The position numbers and the translations under genes are program-made. A stretch of 64,000 nt of DNA from Prorocentrum cordatum (Eukaryota > Sar > Dinophyceae > Prorocentrales > Prorocentraceae), in assembly GCA_963575745.1 (NCBI GenBank), contig CAUYUJ010000208.1, positions 52,856 to 116,855 of the forward strand. The letters run 5' to 3'. Below are positions 50,227-60,774 of the stretch, one piece after another (the first letter of the stretch is position 1; every line of letters starts with the position of its first letter). A model generated the notes under the pieces. It did not search any database. It was given only the letters and a program-made list of their open reading frames with translations, and was not told the origin of the DNA.

Positions 50227-52355
50227 GCAGGTTGATTAACGATTTGTCGTTGGCACAATACATAAAGCACATAGTGATATATCCGAAAAGCGAAACACAT
50301 GTTTAGTACATTCGCCCGCTCTGGTCACGGCCCTGCGGCGGGCTTGCCAACGCGCGGGCCTTCTCGCGCGGCTGGTCGGCCGCGCGCTGTCCGACTTGCT
50401 TCTTCGCTAATCGTCGCTGCTAACCCATGCGCAAGGCGTTGGAATCAATGGGGAACGGACGGCATGCATCAACTAGCGCTTCGGCCCGGGCACCGAACAA
50501 ACACGATGATGCTGTGCTCGATGGCGACTGGGGTTCTTTTCGTTGGTCCATGGAACGCGGCCCCGTCTGTTTGTCTGAGCGGGGGCCGGGAGGGCATGAG
50601 TCGATCGCCTAGCGCAGCTGGCCTCACCCGCGACATCTGCATAGGGAAATGCACGCGGTTAACTATTCAGGCGCGCGCAGGCGGCGCGTGGCCGCGACCG
50701 CAGCAGGGATTGGACACGCCCACATAACGCCCGAAGCACGGGGCGCCGATCGCAGCCGACCGCGACGCAAGTGCAGCGCGCCCGGAATCTGACGACATCG
50801 CCATGCCTTGCCGCCGCGGGGTGGATGTGCCGACCGACAGAGTACCCTGACGGTAGTTGCCTTCAGATTTCGGATATTGTTGTGGCATCTTCAAATTCTG
50901 AAGTCGTGCCTGGCTCAAGATCTGCACCTTTCACCAGGGCGGGCCGTTTCTCTCCCTTCCGCCACGGGTCTGAAGTCGCGCCGAACTGTTGCAGGGTCAG
51001 CGAGCTGAAGCTGAGCCCCCTCGGCGGCCTGGCGGGGTCGCCCCTGCCCCCCCTTCCAGCCCCCTTCCTTGTATATGCGAAACACGCGCGCCAAAAAAAA
51101 CTATTGGAAACCAATACTAATACATTTATATAAAAAAAGAAGCAGCCCGCGCGAGCCAGCGGGCCCAATCCTATGTGCAAAACCAAAATGAAACCATTCC
51201 GACGACAACAAAAAACTAACGCGGCATCTCCCGCCGAAGTTTTGCCCCGAACGCGTCTTCAACAAAATCAATCGCGCGTCGCGCGCGCCGCGCCCCATTC
51301 CCGCTTCGCGAGTGCCACTGTCGGAACGCTTTGCTTCCGCGCGGTGGCTCTTGTTTTCCACGGGCCAGCTGCGCAGCGCTCGACTTTCCGACGCGCCGGG
51401 TCCCGCAGGGAGGAAGCGCGCTATATGAATTGCATGGATTTCTCGCCAGACGCCCGCGCGACGCTGCGCTAATGCGCGCAGCTTTCGCGGCGTGCCAAGC
51501 GGGCTGCGAGGGCCGCCGCGCCTTTGAAGTGCGGCGCGGACGCTCGACGTGAAAACCCGCGCCCGCCCGCGCCAGCCGCCTGGGCGCCAGCCGCCCGGGC
51601 GCCGGCGCACCTCCATGCCCCTTCGGAGGTGCGCCGTCACACCGCCGACTTGCAACAGTTCGTTGCGCGCCTGACACATCAGCGCCGTGGCCCCACTCGC
51701 CCATTGCCCGCTGGCCTTCGCGCCGCCTCCTTGGCGCATGCCGCCCCACCTGTGGGCCCACTGGTGGGGCGTCCTCCTCCCAGTTCGCCCCCTGCCACCC
51801 GCTGGCCTTCGCGCCGCCCCCCTGGCGCATGCCGCCCCACCTGTGGGCCCGCTGGCGGGGCGTCCTCCCCCCTGTTCGCCGCCTCCCTCTCGCTCGCCCC
51901 CCCTCGCTCCGCGCCGCCATGGCGCTGCCGGCCCCGCTGACGCCGCCAGCTGCCGACGCCCGCGCCGGCCCCGGGCCCAGTCCTGCCGCTCGCCGCTGGC
52001 GCCGTGGCCCCGTGGCTCCCAACGGGCCCGCGATGGGGTTGAGCAGCCTCGGATTGAACCCGTCACGCACTCGTCACCCGAGACTTGTTTTTCCGCGCTG
52101 GGCCCCGCCGCCCCGGGCCCAGTTGTGCAGCGGCCGCCGCGCGCCGAGCGGCGGGCCCAGCCGACCCCCCCCCCCCCCCCTCTTGCATGGCGGCGCAATT
52201 CGCTCCGCCCATGCGTTTCATCGCCAGCGCAGTCGCCTAATGCCCAGCCGCCGACGCAACAGTTTTGTGCATGTATATACATGTATGATTATAAATATAC
52301 ACACACGTATACCTATACGACCATCCTTCGGGCGATGAGGAGGTTCGGGGGCGGG
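50227..52355. other. Repeat copy A, middle part without a recognised gene
   Basis: GC-rich sequence with an internal roughly 85-bp duplication (GCATGCCGCCCCACCTGTGG twice, 51,735-51,890) and a hairpin GCCCGCGCGAGCCAGCGGGC near 51,148. Matching copies are at 56,131-57,760 and 62,281-64,000. Confidence 0.6.
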
Positions 52356-52359
52356 GGGG

Positions 52360-53172
52360 CAGTGTCTCACTATCGATCGGTCTCACTATCGGTCTCGCTC
52401 GATCGATCTCACTCGATCGATCTCACAATCGATCTCACTCGATCTATTGCATTCGTTCGATCTCACAATCGATCTGACTATTCACGATCGATCTCACATT
52501 CTGTCTCACTATCGCTATCACAGTCGATCTCACAATCAACGTCAACACCACCATCATCAACATCAACGTCATCAACAGCATCATCACCGGGACACCAGCA
52601 TCATCATCATCATCGGGACACCATCATCGTCACCATCAGCATCATCAACATCATCCTCATCGGGACACCGTCATCATCATCAGCATCGGAACACCACCAC
52701 CATCATCATGAACAACATGATCAGCAACATCATCATCGGGACACGATCATGATCGTCTCCATCATCACCATCACCATCATCATCATCGGGGCACCGTCAT
52801 AATCATCAACAACAGCATCATCATCGGGCCACCATCATCACAATCATCATATTCACCTCATCATCAACATCACCATGATCGGGACACCATCATCGTCAAC
52901 AGCATCATCAGCACAATCACAATCCTCATCGTGACACTATCGGCATCATCAGCACCATAATCATCAACATCATCATCATCAATCCCATCATCACCATCAT
53001 CATCGGGAGACCATCCTTATCATCTTCCATCGCCATCACCATCGGGACATCAATCATCAGCAACATCAGCATCATCAGCATCATCATCACCGGGACACCA
53101 TCATCAGCACCACCAGCATCATCATCAGCATCGTCAACATCATCATCATCATCACCATCGGGACACCATCAT

Positions 53173-53204
<32 letters not shown>

Positions 53205-53224
53205 TCATCAACAGCATCGACATC

Positions 53225-53255
<31 letters not shown>

Positions 53256-53262
53256 TCGGGAC
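52360..53262. repeat. CTCACTATCGATC cluster and (CAT)n CGGGACACC minisatellite, copy A
   Basis: 52,370-52,510 has TCTCACTATCGATCGG-type words. From about 52,545 CAT triplets are punctuated by CATCGGGACACC roughly every 40-60 bp, to 53,262. It recurs with indels at 57,770-58,680. Confidence 0.9.
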
Positions 53263-53871
53263 ACCGGCGGGGCACCGCGCGGCACCAGACGCCCGAAGGG
53301 AATCATTTGGCCCGGCCGCGCCTCTGCCAGAGGCGGGACGCCGGCGGCGCACCGCGCGGCACCAGTTGCCGGAAGGGGATTATTTGGTTTGGCCACGCCT
53401 CAGCCACAGGAGACTTTCCTTTCGCCCGCCCACGCAGCTTCGCGCACGGCACGCACGAACACGAAACCGAAACCGATTTCCCGGCAGGGGGGCTCTCCGT
53501 TACACTTCGATCTCACCCCCTCACCTCCGATTTTCACGCCGTCTCCCAGCCATGCAGCTGCCCTCTGCCCGCGCGCGCACCTCGGGGCGGGGCCGGGTGG
53601 GCGCGGCGGTCAAGACAAATATTGTGACCTTTCTTATTTGTATTGTGCTTTGTTGTAACATTAGGCGGCGTGCACGTTGCATCCTAGCCTTGCCAGGGGC
53701 GGCAGTGGTGGGCGGACAGTTATGCCGACTCCTGCTCCTAGCTATTATGCGGCGGGGTCTTTTTGCGGCGGGGTGTAGGGGTGGAACCCTCGAGCTTTAG
53801 TCTCGCGCAGCGGGGCGGCGGATGGGGGCACAGGCGTCATTTGTATGATCGATCCAATCCCCTTCCTATGT

Positions 53872-54601
53872 TCACTTTACTGGCCCAGGGAGTCGTGAAC
53901 TCATTGCCGCGGCGAGCCGCTTCGATCGACACCTCGAGGTCCTCGAGGGGCTGGAGCGTCGCCATCGTGCGTGCCAATTTTTATTCGGGCCCGTCTTGAT
54001 GTCGTGGTAGCCTGCAATCGCCTTGATCATGCTCAGCTTGAGGTTCCCCGCGGTCTTGGACCCCTTGTCCAGGTCCATGCTGGCATGCATCGCAGCCTGG
54101 GCATCCTTGGCCGTCACCTCTAGCCTCTGCCTGAGCGTCTTCTAACCTGCAGCCACCGTTTAGGCGAGCTTTTTCTCGCCGTCCGCGCCCGCGATGCAGC
54201 CCTGTTTCCGATCGCTGCCACATTCGGTTGCTCTGGCCGCCTGGGCGCATCCCCCCCACCAGTCGGCGGCGTCGGCGCAGGGGTTGCCGGGGCCGCAGGC
54301 GCCTCGAAGTCGGCAGTGTCGATCATGCGGCTGAAGTCGTCGAAGCCGCCCTCGAGGTGCATGAGCTCGACCCTCTTGGCCATGGCATTGCACTTCATGA
54401 ACGGCTGGTTGCCAGTGCGCTTCCTGCTTTGTGCGGCGCCAGGCAGCCCTTGGCGATATTTTCCCCCGTGACGTAAGCGTCGGCATCGCCGCCTTCTCGT
54501 CGACTACGATCTTTCCGAACGGCTTGTAGCGCCCCCCTGGATCGTCGATCGGTTCGCGTGCCCCTCCTTTTTGCGCTTCTTCTGTTGGTGCTTCTCCACA
54601 T
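53872..54601 (-). pseudogene. Minus-strand gene remnant in repeat copy A
   Basis: Equivalent of 59,254-60,036. It reads FMKCNAMAKRVELMHLEGGF, DDFSRMIDTADFEAP, and in another frame VTAKDAQAAMHASMDLDKGS and LSMIKAIAGYHDIKTGP. Differences from copy B include one more C near 54,465 and a base change near 54,143 that creates a stop after MAAG. The protein is not recognised. Confidence 0.5.
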
Positions 54602-54706
54602 CCCCCGCCGCCCGTTTCAAGCGCGGCTCTTCTATCGCCCCATAGTTCTTAGCATTGTCATATTATTCCTTGCGCGGCCTCCGACGCCATCATTCACATG
54701 AAGGGA

Positions 54707-54950
54707 TCGGCTCGGTTCGGTTCGGTCCGGTTCTGCAGCCGGGTCGGTTTTGCTTGGCCGGTTCGGTTTGGCATCGGTCCGGTTTCGGCCGGTTCGGCTT
54801 GGGCCTGCCGCCGGTTCGGTTCGGTTCCGGTTTTCGCGCGGTTGGGTCCGACCGGTTCGGTTCGGTTCGAGTGGCCGCTCTGGTTCGGTTCGGCCCGACT
54901 GGTCAGGTGCGACGTTGGGCGCCCCGTCTGCGTAAGCGACGACCCAGTTT
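54707..54950. repeat. Degenerate (CGGTT)n repeat
   Basis: GGTTCGGTTCGG, GGTCCGGTTC and CCGGTTCGGC units cover the stretch just after the end of repeat copy A. Confidence 0.8.
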
Positions 54951-54954
54951 GAAA

Positions 54955-55105
54955 AAAAGGGAGGAGGAGGAGGAGGAGGAGGAGGAGGAGGAGGAGGAGG
55001 AGGAGGAGGAGGAGGAGGAGGGGGAGGAGGCGGAGGCGGAGGCGGAGGAGGGAGGAGGAGGACGACGAGGAGGAGAAGGAGGAGGAGGAGCAGGAGGAGA
55101 AACGT
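54955..55105. repeat. (GGA)n trinucleotide tract
   Basis: About 22 uninterrupted GGA triplets, followed by GGAGGC variants and further GGA. Strong purine bias. Confidence 0.95.
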
Positions 55106-55149
55106 GGAGGCGTGGAGGCGCGAGGCCCTCCAGCGACGTGCCCCGACGG

Positions 55150-55940
55150 GGGTCGCAGCCCCGAGGGGGGTCGCAGCCCCGGGAGGGTCGCAGCCCCGAG
55201 GGGGGTCGCGCCCGCCAGGGGTGGCACCCGCCAGGGGGGTTGCACCCGCCAGGGGGGTTGCACCCGCCAGGGGGGTTGCACCCGCCAGGGGGGGTGCACC
55301 CGCCAGGGGGGTGGCACCCGCCAGGGGGGTGGCACCCGCCAGGGGGGTGGCACCCGCCAGGGGGGTGGCACCCGCCAGGGGGGTGGCACCCGCCAGGGGG
55401 GTGGCACCCCGCCAGGGGGGTGGCACCCGCCAGGGGGGTGGCACCCGCCAGGGGGGTGGCACCCGCCAGGGGGGTTGCACCCGCCAGGGGGGTTTGCACC
55501 CGCCAGGGGGGTGGCACCCGCCAGGGGGGTGGCGCCGCCAGGGGTGGACCCCCAGGGGGTGGCACCCGCCATGGGGGGTGGCAACCCGCCAGGGGGGTGG
55601 CACCCGCCAGGGGGGTGGCACCCGCCAGGGGGGGGCACCCGCCAGGGGGGTGCAACCCGCCAGGGGGGTGGCACCCGCCAGGGGGGTTGCACCCGCCAGG
55701 GGGGTTGCGCCCGCCAGGGGGGTTGCGCCCGCCAGGGGGGGTGGCACCCGCCAGGGGGGTGGCACCCGCCAGGGGGGTGGCGCCCGCCAGGGGGGTGGCG
55801 CCCGCCAGGGGGGGGGCACCCGCCAGGGGGGTGGCACCCGCCAGGGGGGTGGCACCCGCCAGGGGGGTGGCACCCGCCAGGGGGGTGCACCCGCCAGGGG
55901 GGTTGCACCCGCCAGGGGGGTGCACCCGCCAGGGGGGTCA
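55150..55940. repeat. 18-bp G-rich minisatellite (CACCCGCCAGGGGGGTGG)n
   Basis: More than 40 units, mostly 18 bp, each with a run of about six G and an ACCCGCCA spacer. Variants replace GTGG by GTTG or lose one base. Because 18 is a multiple of three, all frames stay open for long distances. 55,945-56,100 continues as GTCGCC and GACGAC repeats. Confidence 0.95.
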
Positions 55941-56091
55941 CGCCAAAGTCGCTGTCGCTGTCGCCGCCGCCGCCGCCGCCGCCACCGTCGCCGCCGCCGT
56001 CGCCGTCGCCGTCGCGGGTCGCCAGGGGGGTCGCCAGGGGGGCTGCCAGGAGGGTCGCCAGGGGCCCCCCCGGGGCTCCCCCGCGGCCCCC

Positions 56092-56123
<32 letters not shown>

Positions 56124-57769
56124 GACGCTTGCAGCAGGGACTGGACACGCCCACATAACGCCCGAAGCACGGGGCGCCGATCGCAGCCGACCGCGACGCA
56201 AGTGCAGCGCGCCCGGAATCTGACGACATCGCCATGCCTTCCGCCGCGGGGTAGATGTGCCGACCGACAGAGTACCCTGACGGTAGTTGCCTTCAGATTT
56301 CGGATATTGTTGTGGCATCTTCAAATTCTGAAGTCGTGCCTGGCTCAAGATCTGCACCTTTCACCAGGGCGGGCCGTTTCTCTCCCTTCCGCCACGGGTC
56401 TGAAGTCGCGCCGAACTGTTGCAGGGTCAGCGAGCTGAAGCTGAGCCCCCTCGGCGGCCTGGCGGGGTCGCCCCTGCCCCCCCTTCCAGCCCCCTTCCTT
56501 GTATATGCGAAACACGCGCTTATATAAAAAAAGAAGCAGCCCGCGCGAGCCAGCGGGCCCAATCCTATGTGCAAAACCAAAATGAAACCATTCGATGACA
56601 ACAAAAAACTAACGCGGCATCTCCCGCCGAAGTTTTGCCCCGAACGCGTCTTCAACAAAATCAATCGCGCGTCGCGCGCGCCGCGCCCCATTCCCGCTGC
56701 GCGAGTGCCACTGTCGGAACGCTTTGCTTCCGCGCGGTGGCTTTTGTTTTCCACGAGTCAGCTGCGCAGCGCTCGACTTTCCGACGCGCCGGGTCCCGCA
56801 GGGAGGAAGCGCGCTATATGAATTGCATGGATTTCTCGCAAGGCGCCCGCGCGACGCTGCACTAATGCGCGCAGCTTTCGCGGCGTGCCAAGCGGGCTGC
56901 GAGGGCCGCCGCGCCTCTAAAAAACGGCGCGGACGCTCGACGTGAAAACCCGCGCCCGCCCGCGCCGCCTTGGCGCCCCAGCCGCGCCAGCCGCCCGGGC
57001 GCCGGCGCACCTCCATGCCCCTTCGGAGGCGCGCCGTCACACCACCGACTTGCAACAGTTCGTTGCGCGCCTGACCCATCAGCGCCGTGGCCCCACTCGC
57101 CAATTACCCGCTGGCCTTCGCGCCGCATCCTTGGGCGCATGCCAGCCCCCCTGTGGGCCCACTGGTGGGGCGTCCTCCTCCCAGTTCGCCCCCTCCCACC
57201 CGCTGGCCTTCGCGCCGCCCCCCTGGCGCATGCCGCCCCACCTGTGGGCCCGCTGGCGGGGCGTCCTCCCCCCTGTTCGCCACCTCCCTCTCGCTCGCCC
57301 CCCCTCGCTCCGCGCCGCCAAGGCGCTGCCGGCCCCGCTGACGCCGCCAGCTGCCGACGCCCGCGCCGGCCCCGGGCCCAGTCCTGCCGCTCGCCGCTGG
57401 CGCCGTGGCCCCGTGGCTCCCAACGGGCCCGCGATGGGGTTGAGCAGCCTCGGATTTGAACCCGTCACGCACTCGTCACCCGAGACTTGTTTTTCCGCGC
57501 TGGGCCCCGCCGCCCCGGGCCCAGTTGTGCAGCGGCCGCCGCGCGCCGTGCGGCGGGCCCAGCCGACCCCCCCCCCCCCCTCTTGCATGGCGGCGCAATT
57601 CGCTCCGCCCATGCGTTTCATCGCCAGCGCAGTCGCCTACTGCCCAGCCGCCGACGCAACAGTTTTGTGCATGTATATACATGTATGCTTATAAATATAC
57701 ACACACGTATACCTATACGACCACCCTTCGGGCGATGAGGAGGTTCGGGGGCGGGGGGGCAGTGTCTCA

Positions 57770-58643
57770 CTCGATCGGTCTCACTATCGATCTCACTATC
57801 GGTCTCGCTCGATCGATCTCACTCGATCGATCTCACAGTCGATCTCACTCGATCTATTGCATTCGTTCGATCTCACAATCGATCTGACTATTCACGATCG
57901 ATCTCACATTCGGTCTCACTATCGCTATCACAGTCGATCTCACAATCAACGTCAACACCACCATCATCAACATCAACGTCATCAACAGCATCATCACCGG
58001 GACACCAGCATCATCATCATCATCGGGACACCATCATCGTCACCATCAGCATCATCAACATCATCCTCATCGGGACACCGTCATCATCATCAGCATCGGA
58101 ACACCACCACCATCATCATGAACAACATGATCAGCAACATCATCATCGGGACACGATCATGATCGTCTCCATCATCACCATCACCATCATCATCATCGGG
58201 GCACCGTCATAATCATCAACAACAGCATCATCATCGGGCCACCATCATCACAATCATCATATTCACCTCATCATCAACATCACCATGATCGGGACACCAT
58301 CATCGTCAACAGCATCATCAGCACAATCACAATCCTCATCGTGACACTATCGGCATCATCAGCACCATAAGCATCAACATCATCATCATCAATCCCATCA
58401 TCACCATCATCATCGGGAGACCATCATTATCATCTTCCATCGCCATCACCATCGGGACATCAATCATCAGCAACATCAGCATCATCAGCATCATCATCAC
58501 CGGGACACCATCATCAGCACCACCAGCATCATCATCAGCATCGTCGTCAACAACATCATCATCATCACCATCGGGACACCATCATCACCACCACCACCAT
58601 CATCACCACCACCATCATCATCATCATCAACAGCATCGACATC

Positions 58644-58674
<31 letters not shown>

Positions 58675-58680
58675 TCGGGA
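57770..58680. repeat. CTCACTATCGATC cluster and (CAT)n CGGGACACC minisatellite, copy B
   Basis: Matches 52,360-53,262 with small triplet-length differences. Confidence 0.9.
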
Positions 58681-59253
58681 CACCGGCGGGGCACCGCGCG
58701 GCACCAGACGCCCGAAGGGAATCATTTGGCCCGGCCGCGCCTCTGCCAGAGGCGGGACGCCGGCGGCGCACCGCGCGGCACCAGTTGCCGGAAGGGGATT
58801 ATTTGGTTTGGCCACGCCTCAGCCACAGGAGACTTTCCTTTCGCCCGCCCACGCAGCTTCGCGCACGGCACGCACGAACACGAAACCGAAACCGATTTCC
58901 CGGCAGGGGGGCTCTCCGTTACACTTCGATCTCACCCCCTCACTTCCGATTTTCACGCCGTCTCCCAGCCATGCAGCTGCCCTCTGCCCGCGCGCGCACC
59001 TCGGGGCGGGGCCGGGTGGGCGCGGCGGTCAAGACAAATATTGTGACCTTTCTTATTTGTATTGTGCTTTGTTGTAACATTAGGCGGCGTGCACGTTGCA
59101 TCCTAACCTTGCCAGGGGCGGCAGTGGTGGGCGGACAGTTATGCCGACTCCTGCTCCTAGCTATTCTGCGGCGGGGTCTTTGCGGCGGGGTGTAGGGGTG
59201 GAACCCTCGAGCTTTAGTCTCGCGCAGCGGGGCGGCGGATGGGGGCACAGGCG

Positions 59254-60036
59254 TCATTTGCATGATCGATCCAATCCCCTTCCTATGTTCACTTTACTGG
59301 CCCAGGGAGTCGTGCACTCATTGCCGCGGCGAGCCGCCTCGATCGACACCTCGAGGTCCCACGAGGGGCTGGAGCGTCGCCATCGTGCGTGCCAATTTTT
59401 TTTCGGGCCCGTCTTGATGTCGTGGTAGCCTGCAATCGCCTTGATCATGCTCAGCTTGAGGTTCCCCGCGGTCTTGGACCCCTTGCCCAGGTCCATGCTG
59501 GCATGCACCGCAGCCTGGGCATCCTTGGCCGTCACCTCTAGCCTCTGCCTGAGCGTCTTCTTACCTGCAGCCACCGTTTAGGCGAGCTTTTTCTCGCCGT
59601 CCGCGCCCGCGATGCAGCCCTGTTTCCGATCGCTGCCACATTCGGTTGCTCTGGCCGCCTGGGCGCATCCCCCCCGCCAGTCGGCGGCGTCGGCGCAGGG
59701 GTTGCCAGGGCCGCAGGCGCCTCGAAGTCGGCAGTGTCGATCATGCGGCTGAACTCGTCGAAGCCGCCCTCGAGGTGCATGAGCTCGACCCTCTTGGCCA
59801 TGGCATTGCACTTCATGAACGGCTGGTTGCCAGTGCGCTTCCTGCTTTGTGCGGCGCCAGGCAGCCCTTGGCGATATTTTCCCCGTGACGTAAGCGTCGG
59901 CATCGCCGCCTTCTCGTCGACTACGATCTTTCCGAACGGCTTGTAGCGCCCCCCGGATCGTCGATCGGTTCGCGTGCCCCTCCTTTTTGCGCTTCTTCTG
60001 TTGGTGCTTCTCCACATCCCCCGCCGCCCGTTTCAA
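59254..60036 (-). CDS. Unrecognised minus-strand gene in repeat copy B, multi-frame
   Basis: From 60,036: MKRAAGDVEKHQQKKRKKEG, a lysine-rich start. In the next frame GGRYKPFGKIVVDEKAAM (60,017-59,538 frame), NQPFMKCNAMAKRVELMHLE, GGFDEFSRMIDTADFEAP, a Pro/Thr linker and RARTARKSS. In a third frame (59,574-59,254) MAAGKKTLRQRLEVTAKDAQ, MDLGKGSKTAGNLKLSMIKA, IAGYHDIKTG. The text is protein-like, and the three frames follow in order, so at least two introns or breaks are needed; a canonical-looking CAG|GTAAG lies at about 59,560. The protein family is not recognised. Confidence 0.45.
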
Positions 60037-60153
60037 GCGCGGTTATTATATCGCCCCATAGTTCTTAGCATTGTCATATTATTCCTTCGTCCCCCCGTCG
60101 ATATTCAGCATGTTGTCGCGCTGCTTTGGCGCGGCCTCCGACGCCATCATTCA

Positions 60154-60774
60154 TGTTTAACGGCAGCTTCCTGGATGAAGCGCCATTGGCGCGCCCTCGC
60201 GGGGTTTGGCACCCCGCCCCATGTCGGAACTGCCGCAGGGGGATCGCCGAGGACGGGGCCTGCTAGACCTCTCGCGGGAGAAGTGAAAGAACGTTGCCCG
60301 CGCTTCGCCCCCCTCAACACGACTCAGAATGCCATCCCGCTCAAGGGCCAGCAAGCAGTTTGTTTCCAGGTGCATTTGCGCGCCCGCGCCCCTCTGGGCA
60401 GCACCCCGTCAGTTTCATTCCTCATTGTTTGCGGCGCCGGTCCCCTTGAGATTCTGCAGGTGTCCTTGCGATTCCTTTCGACCCTCCAGAGTTCCATGAC
60501 ATGCTTGGAGTTCCTTCTGATTCGCCCGCTGCTGTTGGTCTCCTGGCGGTTGTGCGGGGTTTTCCGTGGTCCCCGCAGAAGTCGCGGCGGCTCCGCAGCA
60601 TTGAACGGGATTCCGTTGCAACCATCCCGCGGAGCACCCCCTCGGGCGGCGCGCCAGGGGGCCGGGGGGGCATTTGTTGGTGGGGGCGGTAGAGGCTCCG
60701 CGCAGATCGGCGCGCGCGGGGACAGCGCGTCTGCGTCGCGCCTAGCGGGGGCTTCGGAAAGCAGTTTTCGCTTT
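60154..60774. other. Spacer between repeat copies B and C, no gene recognised
   Basis: Not present between the other copies. Short open frames only. Confidence 0.5.

Larger units (their letters stand above)
48728..54696 (+). mobile_element. About 6-kb repeat unit, copy A (full length)
   Basis: It begins at GGGATCTCGTGCCGCC, the same sharp 5' boundary as at 35,304 and 60,775. It ends at ...GACGCCATCATTCA, after which copies A and B diverge. It contains two overlapping plus-strand ORFs (48,768-49,379 and 49,213-50,226), GC-rich sequence, a CAT satellite and a minus-strand gene remnant. The unit recurs at 56,131-60,153 (lacking the first 2 kb) and from 60,775. No transposase, RT or terminal inverted repeat recognised, so its class is unknown. 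A segmental duplication is an alternative to a mobile element. Confidence 0.8.
56131..60153 (+). mobile_element. Repeat unit, copy B (5'-truncated)
   Basis: It starts at GCAGCAGGGACTGGACACG, corresponding to 50,700 in copy A, so the first about 2 kb is missing. It ends at GACGCCATCATTCA. Compared with copy A it has a 30-40-bp deletion near 56,518 (in place of 51,090-51,128) and retains about 36 bp near 60,088-60,125 that copy A has lost. Confidence 0.88.

Noticed and set aside
51130-51175. Bacterial-type terminator (GC hairpin next to an A/T run)
   Set aside because: A hairpin and A run are present, but the context is eukaryotic repeat DNA and no gene ends there.
52545-53262. CRISPR array from regularly spaced CGGGACACC
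   Set aside because: The repeat is only nine bases, spacers are themselves CAT repeats, there are no cas genes, and the context is eukaryotic.
54655-56438. Open frames of 340-520 codons with GWHPPG or ARGVAP repeats
   Set aside because: An 18-bp minisatellite keeps all frames open; the same region is open on both strands in up to six frames.
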